Origin: Paraspadella gotoi
Taxonomy: Eukaryota; Chaetognatha
DNA: 64,000 nt
NCBI GenBank assembly: GCA_051294375.1
Contig: CM119263.1
Span: 30,740,053-30,804,052, forward strand
Reading direction: 5' to 3'
Of this stretch, positions 57,055-64,000 are shown piece by piece (within the stretch, counting starts at the first letter, position 1; each line of letters starts with the position of its first letter). Below the pieces are notes generated by a model. That model had not been told where the DNA came from. It made no database searches and saw only the letters and a program-made list of their open reading frames with translations. Made by a program: the position numbers and the translations under genes.

Positions 57055-60000
57055 ACGCCGTGCCCCGCTCGAACGATGACTCACCGGACTCCTATCTCCT
57101 TCATGTCGTCGACGCCAGCGACGGTCGTCACTGGCTTGTGGACGGGGGAGCCTTGCTCTCCCTCATTCCGCCGACACAGGAGCAGCGAGAGGCGGGTCCG
57201 ACTGGAGCGCAGTTGCAGGCAGCTAACGGAAGCCCAATAGCCTGTTATGGCATAGCCCATCGCCGGATAACATTAGGCCCAAGAATATTCCCTTTCGATG
57301 TGTTGATAGCTGACGTCACACAGAGTATTCTTGGAGCAGACTTCTTAGCGGAATATTATCTCGCCCCGAATCACCGCGATGGTATATTATTGGACTTACG
57401 TGACTACTCAACTATCCCGTGCGCAGTCACCCGCGGCAAAGCCCCATCTCAAGTCAATTTCGTTGACCAGAGCGAGAACGTGTTTTACCAGCTACTCGAC
57501 AAATATCCGTCACTCTCTAAGCCAAGTTTCGAACTGAGGGAGCCTAAGCATGGCGTGCGGCACCACATACCTACAGATGGCCGTCCCTGCCAAGCACGCG
57601 CCCGGCGCCTCGATCCGGAGAAGCTTGCAGTCGCTAAGGCGGAGCTGGAAAAAATGGTGGCGCTTGGCATCGCCAAACGGTCAAAAAGCGCCTGGTCCTC
57701 GCCAATTTTGTGTGTCCCCAAATCTGACGGAGGATGGAGAGTTTGTGGCGACTTTCGCCGCCTCAATGCCATGACCAAGGAGGATAAATATCCTGTGAAG
57801 TTGTTGGCGGACTTCAACGCCCAACTCGCCGGGAAAAAAATTTTCTCCAAGGTCGATCTCCTGAAGGGATATCACCAGATCCCTGTGGCGGATGAGGACG
57901 TCGCCAAAACAGCCGTAATTACACCTTTCGGCTTGTTCGTCTTCCTGAGGACACCGTTCGGCCTTAAAANNNNNNNNNNAGACTTTCAAAGGATGATGGA
58001 CGAAATCCTTGGCGACGTGCCTCACACGTACGTATACCTCGACGACATCCTCGTCGCTAGCGAAGACGAGGAGCAGCACCAACACGACCTCGAACAGGTC
58101 TTCAAGGCCCTCTCGAGCAATGGACTCGTCGTCAACAGGAAGAAATGTGAACTGGGAAAGAAGTCACTCGAGTTCCTAGGCTACTTGGTGGATGCATCCG
58201 GCGTCAAACCTCTACCAAAGAAGGTTGACGCGATACGCGCCACAAATCCTCCTACAACAATCAAGGAACTCCAGCGCTTTCTCGGAATGGTAAATTATTA
58301 CCGCCGATTCCTTCCAAAAGCAGCTCACCACGCCGCCGCCCTCTACGATGCATTGGCCGGCAAACCCAAGCAGCTCGTATGGACAGAGGCATGCTCGACA
58401 GCCTTCGACGCCGTCAAAGAGGCTCTAGCAAACGCCGCCTTATTACGCCACCCCCGCACCAACGCCCAACTCTCCCTAACGACAGACGCCTCCGACATCG
58501 CCGTCGGCGCCGTCTTGGAGCAGCGCAGCGGCGACGGATGGGAACCGTTGGCCTTTTTTTCGGCCAAACTGGACGAAACCCAGCGGAGATGGCCCCCGTT
58601 TGATCGGGAACTGTACGGCGCGTTCCGAGCAGTGAGACATTTTCGTCATTGGCTGGAGGGTCGGTCATTTACTCTCTACACCGACCACCAGTCACTCATT
58701 CACGCCCTCCACAAGCGCTCCGAACCTCAGACTACTCGGCACAACTTTCAGCTCTCAGTTATTTCCGAGTTTACGACAGATATTCGACACGTGCGTGGGA
58801 AGGCCAACGTGGTGGCCGACGCCCTCTCCCGGCCGAATCCTCCTCCCGCTATCGCCTCCGTCGACAAACCTGTCCCCGACGAAAAAGTCGAGGACCTCAT
58901 CGGCACCATCAACGCGATCGGTCAGGAAGGGATCGACTTGGAGGCCATGGCTCGCCACCAAGCACTCGACAGAGACTTTCAACGCCTTACCAATGACGCG
59001 AGGACAGGTTTGAGCTTCCGAAAAGTCAGACTCGGCAACCACGATCTTCTCGTCGATGTCTCGAACGGTCCTGCTCGCCCTTTCGTCCCCGAATCCTGGC
59101 GTCGCCGAATTTTCGACGCTGTCCACGGCCTCGGGCACCCAGGCGTCGCTAGGACAAGGGAAACTATCTCCTCGAAGTTTGTTTGGCCGTCAATCCGCGC
59201 AGACACGACGCGTTGGGCGAGGGAATGTCTCGATTGCCAGCGGGCAAAAGTAACACGCCACGTCACTCCAAACATCGGCGAGTTCGACGTCCCCGCTCGC
59301 AGATTTCAGCACCTTAATGTCGACATAACCATCATGCCTGCATCGAACGGGTTCGGTTACCTTTTAACTGTCGTCGACCGCTTCTCCAGATGGCCGACCG
59401 CACTGCCCATGAAGGACATGACGTCAACCTCAGTGGTCGACACTCTCGTCCATGGTTGGATATCAACCTTCGGAGTACCCTCGGACATTACGACAGATAG
59501 AGGTGCACAATTCAATTCGTCAACATGGACCCAACTGGCTCAGACATGGGGTATACGCCACCACCAAACTGCCGCCTACCACCCACAGGCGAATGGGTTA
59601 GTAGAGCGCTTTCATCGCCGTCTCAAGGAGGCTTTGATAGCCCTTGCGGCTGAAGATCCGCACCAATGGTTTTGGCGCCTACCTGCAGCTCTACTCGCCA
59701 TTAGGACGACCATCAAACCCGACCTCGGCGCTTCGCCCGCCGACCTCGTCTTTGGTGAGGGCCTCACAGTTCCCGGAGACCTCCTGGCCCCAGCTCCATC
59801 TGACGACCAACTTCAACATCAGCGCCGCATCCTCCGAAACAACTTACGAGTTGAAGTAGAGCGGCTGCAACCTACGGAGACGTCTACACATCGTTCACCA
59901 AACGTCTATCTCCCTGAATCGCTCGTCGACGCCACTCATGTGTTCATTCAACGCTCAGGCGTCAAACCGCCTCTCTCAGCGCCTTACCAGGGCCCGTTTC

Positions 60001-60617
60001 GCGTCATCTCGCGTGACAACTTAAACTTCAGAGTCGATATCCCTGGTCGAGGCGTCGAGACGGTCGCGATCGCCCGCATCAAGCCGGCGGCAATTTGGAG
60101 AGATCAAAACGGCGACGAACGTGTCTCCCAACCACCTTCTCCTCCTCCTCCTCCTCCTCCGGGTCGTCGACCAGGCCCTCGAACCCGTCAACCTCAACCG
60201 ACAACCCGTGTAACAAGATCCATGTCTCGAGCATCAACTCAGCATCGTCAACCTCCTCCACCACAAGTGGCGTATATTAACGACGCCAATCNNNNNNNNN
60301 NCAATGACGACAACGACGACATCCTCCAGCGCACAGAAGTCGCGCCAGAGTCCAGAGCGCCAACCTCGAATTCTCCTATCGAATCGGGCAATCGCGGCGA
60401 CCAAAACGAAGATTCCCCAGCGACGTCAGCGCCAACGCTTCCGTTTGGCGCGCCTCCGTCACCACAAGAAATCGAATCAGCGTCAGCAAGTCAAGCCCAG
60501 CCACGCCCACCGATAACGAGATCCTCGAGGCCCGCTCCAGAAAACAAAACAATAAGCAGTGCCGATCGTCCAAATTATAACTCTGTCCTTCGTCACCTGC
60601 TAATGAACATTACATGA
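56928..60617 (+). CDS. pol: Pol polyprotein of the Gypsy element
   Basis: Open frame of 1229 codons, -1 to gag. Translation likely enters at 57027 by frameshift rather than at the ATG. Protease about 60-160, with active-site VDGG at 71-74 (usual DTG/DSG) and ILGADFL at 134. Reverse transcriptase about 230-430, with VDL (D310) and YLDD (370-373). RNase H about 515-640, with D520, E561, D586 and D631. Integrase: zinc finger H733/H737/C767/C770 and catalytic D799, D857, E893 (D,D35E). The C-terminal 200 residues are Pro/Ser-rich. The 10-N gap at 57970 falls just before DFQRMMDEIL and the other lies in the tail. No stop codon or frameshift is seen. Only the protease residue is unusual. Confidence 0.9.
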   Translation: MSIPPQVRRRRLQVRARLRPQDGLHGEARLEAGKRDSGAAQVNAVPRSNDDSPDSYLLHVVDASDGRHWLVDGGALLSLIPPTQEQREAGPTGAQLQAANGSPIACYGIAHRRITLGPRIFPFDVLIADVTQSILGADFLAEYYLAPNHRDGILLDLRDYSTIPCAVTRGKAPSQVNFVDQSENVFYQLLDKYPSLSKPSFELREPKHGVRHHIPTDGRPCQARARRLDPEKLAVAKAELEKMVALGIAKRSKSAWSSPILCVPKSDGGWRVCGDFRRLNAMTKEDKYPVKLLADFNAQLAGKKIFSKVDLLKGYHQIPVADEDVAKTAVITPFGLFVFLRTPFGLKXXXXDFQRMMDEILGDVPHTYVYLDDILVASEDEEQHQHDLEQVFKALSSNGLVVNRKKCELGKKSLEFLGYLVDASGVKPLPKKVDAIRATNPPTTIKELQRFLGMVNYYRRFLPKAAHHAAALYDALAGKPKQLVWTEACSTAFDAVKEALANAALLRHPRTNAQLSLTTDASDIAVGAVLEQRSGDGWEPLAFFSAKLDETQRRWPPFDRELYGAFRAVRHFRHWLEGRSFTLYTDHQSLIHALHKRSEPQTTRHNFQLSVISEFTTDIRHVRGKANVVADALSRPNPPPAIASVDKPVPDEKVEDLIGTINAIGQEGIDLEAMARHQALDRDFQRLTNDARTGLSFRKVRLGNHDLLVDVSNGPARPFVPESWRRRIFDAVHGLGHPGVARTRETISSKFVWPSIRADTTRWARECLDCQRAKVTRHVTPNIGEFDVPARRFQHLNVDITIMPASNGFGYLLTVVDRFSRWPTALPMKDMTSTSVVDTLVHGWISTFGVPSDITTDRGAQFNSSTWTQLAQTWGIRHHQTAAYHPQANGLVERFHRRLKEALIALAAEDPHQWFWRLPAALLAIRTTIKPDLGASPADLVFGEGLTVPGDLLAPAPSDDQLQHQRRILRNNLRVEVERLQPTETSTHRSPNVYLPESLVDATHVFIQRSGVKPPLSAPYQGPFRVISRDNLNFRVDIPGRGVETVAIARIKPAAIWRDQNGDERVSQPPSPPPPPPPGRRPGPRTRQPQPTTRVTRSMSRASTQHRQPPPPQVAYINDANXXXXNDDNDDILQRTEVAPESRAPTSNSPIESGNRGDQNEDSPATSAPTLPFGAPPSPQEIESASASQAQPRPPITRSSRPAPENKTISSADRPNYNSVLRHLLMNIT
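57024..57030 (+). promoter_or_regulatory. -1 ribosomal frameshift site GGGAAAC
   Basis: The heptamer is in the exact X XXY YYZ register of the gag frame (G GGA AAC) and lies 21 nt before the gag stop codon. Slipping back one base enters the pol frame with no stop. The downstream GC-rich sequence could form the usual stimulatory structure, which I did not fold. Confidence 0.75.
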
Positions 60618-60762
60618 ATTTTAAAACCTTATATAGATATTCAGACTTTCATTTATTATTATTACTAAGTTAATTAGTACTTACCTTGTAAATAAGCCGA
60701 CTTCAAATTACCTTGGTCTTTGAGCCCAACCGTTTTTCTCCGCGAATTGTGTAATTCACGTC

Positions 60763-60771
60763 AGGGGGGGA
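60763..60771 (+). promoter_or_regulatory. Polypurine tract
   Basis: AGGGGGGGA lies directly against the 3' LTR (TGTAGATTCG at 60772), the expected position for plus-strand DNA priming. Confidence 0.8.
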
Positions 60772-61301
60772 TGTAGATTCGAACTCGGGATCTTTTGTCC
60801 GTGAGCGGCGATCAGCAGCATCGCCACTCAGTCCGATGAACTTGTAATGCTGGAACTACCTTATATAACTAATTCGTTATATTACTATTTCATTGCTCTT
60901 TTATTATTATTTTTAGACAAATGAACATTTATATGTTATGATATAATCAGATGTTTTTACTTGTTGTTTCCACAAGGTCTGGAAAATGTTTTCACAATCA
61001 GTTTAAATCAAAATTAATTAACTCAAAACTCCTCGTTAATAATTATTGCTTTCTCATTGTTAATTAATCATTTTACATTGTACTATTGTTACTCATATAG
61101 ATATTGCAATTACTAATTAGTAAATGGAATATCTATATGCTTTGATTATTTTATTAAGGTGATTTTAATCAAGAACCAAATAAATTGGTTCAGTTCTTTT
61201 TATAAGACATTCAATAAACATTTTAGTGCCACGAGCGTCAACGCCAACGTCAGCGCCACTTCCGGTTCTAAAAACGAAGTCATTGATTTGCGCCATCTAC
61301 A
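60772..61301 (+). repeat. 3' LTR (530 bp)
   Basis: Near-identical to the 5' LTR. It lacks two single bases near position 42 and the 8-bp duplication near the end, and has one extra A in CCAAATAAATTGG. Confidence 0.92.
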
Positions 61302-62025
61302 GATGTATATAATAAATCAAATAATTAATCAGTTAATAAATCAATTAGTCAATTAATTAATCAATAATTAATTAATCAGTCAATCATCCGTCCATCCGTC
61401 CCACCTTAGCAAAAAGCTCAATAACTCGTGATTATCTGGTTGGATCGGAATGAAATTTTGTGTATGGGTAGGAACATGTGTGATGAAGCTGGATATAAAG
61501 TTTTGACGGATTCATGTGAGTGGATATGAGTTTAAATGGAAAAACATAAGTCGCATTTACTAAAATCTTTTACTTATTTTAACCAATAAATACTCTAATT
61601 AATCATAATTGGATGGATAGATTGAGTTCAAATTTTGTGTGTGGGTAGGAAAATGTGTGACGAAGCTTGATATAAAGTTTCGGTATGAGTGGAAATGAGT
61701 TTAATGAAAAAATATGAGTCACATTTAGTTGACTCTTTTCACTTATTTTAACCATAATAGATTGCGATGAAATTTTGTGAGCGGGAAGGAAAGTTTGTAA
61801 AGAAGCTAGATATAAAAGTTTTGACGGAATTGTGCCAGTGGAAATGAGTTAAATAGAAAAAATATAAGTCACATTTACTTTATTTTAAGGACATCGATGA
61901 TGATAAGCTGTATATAAAATTATAATTAATTATTAAATATTAAAATTAATTAATAATTAATTAATCGATTAATTAATTAATTAATTTTGTAGGCAGATCC
62001 GACATTGTTTGCTTAAACTTCTTCT
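61302..62025. mobile_element. TIR-family element, right part (left end missing)
   Basis: Starts at the LTR with AATAATTAATCAGTTAATAA, contains the inverted 16-17 kb satellite (61390-61870) and ends with the terminus GGCAGATCCGACATTGTTTG. The left terminus is not on the other side of the retrotransposon. Confidence 0.55.
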
Positions 62026-62193
62026 ATGCGATTGCGACAATCCTTATGCTTTTAAGATTTTTTTAAATATTTAATTTTTTTAATATATTTACTCGTCCAA
62101 ATTTATTCTCAAAGATGCTGTTCATTTTTTGGTTTCCTATGAAAATTAGGTCATAGAAAGTTTTTAATTTTTTGCCAAGTCAATAAGGTACAG

Positions 62194-63326
62194 TTAGAAA
62201 GTGTTTCACTTGTTAAAAAAGATATTTTGATTAAAAAAAATATTTTTAAGAGATATATCCAAAATCGAAATATTCTTCATCCTGCATCATCATCCATAAA
62301 CGTTTTTTTAATAATAGTTACAAGTATACAGTTTCTTATTTTGATGTGGTGTTCGCTTTCTTTGGGGGTTTTAATGACTCCTATAGATCTGAAAAACTTT
62401 TTGGGATTTATCAATGTTAATAGAATATACAAACGAATAGCTGAATTATTCATTTTGCCTGGAATTTGTTGTGTAATTCAATTTTTGTTATCTATTCATT
62501 GTGGGTATTATGATGAAAAATTAGATTTAATGATTCTCGATCCAGAGTTAGTTTGGAAGCATGCAAAAGGATCAAAACCAATATTGATCTTATTACTCTC
62601 GATTCAACCAATAGGAATAATATGTTCATTATATGGATTTACAAAATACGAGATCAATGTAATTCTAAGCTGCTGTCCAATTGGTTTTCAACTTTACTCG
62701 ATTATGATGTATTATAAATTGAAACCATACTCGTTAAATCTAGCTAAAAGTAAAGAAATAATCAAAACATCGATGGTTGTATTATTATCGCTGACAGTCT
62801 TAACGATTGTTTGGATGTGCACAACTTGCATGATACAAGGATGTAAAATCTCCTGGATTGGCTTAATGGACCCAAACGAGGATAAATTTAACTCAGTTAA
62901 TGACTTCATCATTTTGTCACTAAGCATGGTATGTAATGTGGTAGGTAATATCGGTGGCGGATATATTAAACCGCAAAACGTTTTAGAAAGGCTTTTCAGT
63001 TGTTTTCTTATGCTTTTCGGTTTTTTTATGGGAGGATACTTTCAAGCAATGGTTATGTCCAAGTTCAATACAATGTTTATGAAAGAGAATGAAAAACGCT
63101 TAAAAATCAGCATATTTTCTAAACTTCTGGAAAAAAATGGACTCGAAGAGAAGAAAATAGCTTTGATTATGAATTACATAAATTACTCTTCACTTGGATC
63201 ATCTGAAGATTGGGAATTTGACAAAATTCTGTCAAATATGCATACCTTACTCGCCTGTAAAATAACCTATGGTTTTACAGAAAGTTTTTTGAAACAATTA
63301 TTTTTGTTAAAAAAATTGGGAAACAG
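62194..63326 (+). CDS. CNG/HCN-superfamily channel, repeat IV, transmembrane to C-linker exon
   Basis: Acceptor AAGGTACAG (62185-62193), phase 0; donor GGAAACAG|GTAACA after 63326, phase 2. Numbering from 62227: S1 about 22-48 (SINVFLIIVTSIQFLILMW), S2 about 68-95 followed by the family-like LDPELVWKH, S3 about 114-134 (LILLLSIQPIGIICSLYG), a low-charge S4 about 142-160, S5 about 180-202, a short turret, pore helix and filter-like NIGGGYIKPQN (about 240-250), S6 about 250-275. A C-linker and the start of a CNBD A-helix follow. The rest of the CNBD must lie beyond the window. Phase 0 entry fits the phase-0 donor at 43954, so I place it as the fourth repeat of the same gene. A separate neighbouring paralogue is the alternative. 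Confidence 0.78.
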
Positions 63327-63429
63327 GTAACACGGTTGCCAAAAATAACTTTTGGGCCTAATGTCATTTTGTTCTATCGCCATGTAAATCCTTGGAAAAT
63401 GTTTTTATTATTATCTGTCTGTTTGTTTG

Positions 63430-64000
63430 TAAACAACGATTTTATTCACATTGGACATGTTTCGGCTCTTGCCTTTAAGCCTTCATCAGCGTTTGTCTCA
63501 ATAACAATTTTTTCTTTAAACATTGAGTTAGAGAGAGAGAGAGAGAGAGAAGAGAGAGAGAGAAAGAGAAAGTAAAGCTTCCACACAGAGTGAGAAAAAG
63601 ACAGTGGTCAGATTGAGGACAGGTGAAGGTAAGGGAGAGAAGAAGAAGGAAAGTGGTTGAAAAATGAATGGTGAAATATTGAAGAGACAGAGGAGAGAGA
63701 AAATAATTACATTTTTTGTAATGTATAACAAATCAAATAAATGAAATAAATAATATATAAACTAAATTATAAATATTATAATAAAAGAAACTAATATTAG
63801 GATTAGACTATTATTTTAAGAGAATGAAGATATAGTGAAGGAAGATATGTGTGGTTAGGAGAAAGTAGACAAGTATGAAGAGAGAAGAGAAAATAGAGAG
63901 AGAAAGAGCTCAAAATGAGCCGCCCCCCCCCGCGGCCTGGCAAAAGCAGGACGTTGACGATCTGATCGGGTCATTTGACTTGTCATGGGCTGAGAAGATA
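63430..64000. mobile_element. Hammerhead-ended composite element 5, left part
   Basis: ACAACGATTTTATTCACATT with a minus-strand hammerhead, then (GA)n, GACAGTGGTCAGATTGAGGA, and GAAAGAGCTCAAAATGAGC at 63901-63920, followed by a GC-rich core (CGCCCCCCCCCGCGG). This is the left-arm plan of elements 1 and 2. It is cut by the window end. Confidence 0.75.
63448..63495 (-). ncRNA. Hammerhead-ribozyme-like motif
   Basis: The minus strand reads CTGATGA (63489-63483), helix II GGCT/AGCC, GAAACATGTC. Core complete. Confidence 0.62.

Larger units (their letters stand above)
55333..61301 (+). mobile_element. Ty3/Gypsy LTR retrotransposon, CsRn1-like, nearly intact
   Basis: Complete layout: 5' LTR, primer site, gag, pol (protease, reverse transcriptase, RNase H, integrase), polypurine tract, 3' LTR. 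LTRs start TGTAGATTCG and end GCCATCTACA. They differ by a few small indels and substitutions, so insertion or homogenisation is recent. A CHCC-type Gag zinc knuckle with a tRNA-Trp-like primer site is characteristic of the CsRn1 clade. Two 10-N assembly gaps (57970-57979, 60292-60301) lie in pol without breaking its frame. No target-site duplication: 5' flank TATAC, 3' flank GATGT. There is no envelope-like frame. Confidence 0.92.

Noticed and set aside
56073-60573. Numerous long minus-strand and alternative frames over gag-pol
   Set aside because: Shadows of the GC-rich gag and pol coding frames.
55927-60617. Endogenous retrovirus with an envelope gene
   Set aside because: After integrase there is only a Pro/Ser-rich tail and no third frame with a signal peptide or fusion-type sequence; it is an LTR retrotransposon.

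Overview
The window is AT-rich nuclear DNA from an invertebrate animal, and I think an arthropod is most likely, though I cannot place it further. The reasons are GT-AG introns kilobases long and packed with repeats, tRNA-derived SINEs, Tc1/mariner and LINE relics, hammerhead-ribozyme repeats of the Penelope type, and a CsRn1-like Ty3/Gypsy retrotransposon. There are no operons and no bacterial gene spacing. Most long open frames are microsatellite or repeat artefacts.

The recognisable host coding sequence is a plus-strand series of exons of the cyclic-nucleotide-gated (CNG/HCN) channel superfamily. They lie at 13973-14839, 19033-19506 (or to 19671), 30249-30458 (weak), 30492-30981, 32499-33110, 41925-43954 (or to 43984) and 62194-63326. 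Their GT/AG borders are phase-compatible. Together they spell four successive channel repeats: I = 14-19 kb; II = 30-33 kb plus the start of the 42-kb exon; III = the rest of the 42-kb exon; IV = 62-63 kb, continuing beyond the window. The 42-kb exon holds, without interruption, the cyclic-nucleotide-binding domain (CNBD) of one repeat followed by a complete second channel repeat. At least two channel units are therefore fused in one polypeptide. This resembles the pseudotetrameric CNGK channels. Only repeat I keeps both a GYG pore signature and a canonical FGEI...RT phosphate-binding cassette.

The introns hold several repeat families. (1) Elements whose ends carry a small hammerhead-ribozyme core (CTGANGA, helix II, GAAAC, then ATGTC or similar), usually as inverted pairs around a variable GC-rich core. 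(2) A terminal-inverted-repeat family ending in CAAGTTTGAGCAAACAATGT, filled with satellites. (3) A MITE of about 960 bp with 14-bp ends GCGATTGCGACGAT. (4) Long palindromic foldback elements. (5) At least three tRNA-like SINE types.

From a 100-N assembly gap at 46792 to about 55.3 kb the composition changes to GA microsatellites, CGA repeats and higher GC. That stretch has two small but convincing host exon candidates: a terminal exon at 53615-53765 (+) and a start exon at 55202-55213 (-). Next comes an almost intact Ty3/Gypsy element (55333-61301) with near-identical LTRs, gag, and pol in the -1 frame behind a GGGAAAC slip site. It has no target-site duplication and very different flanks, so a recombination or assembly join is possible there. 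After it the AT-rich repeat landscape and the channel exons resume.
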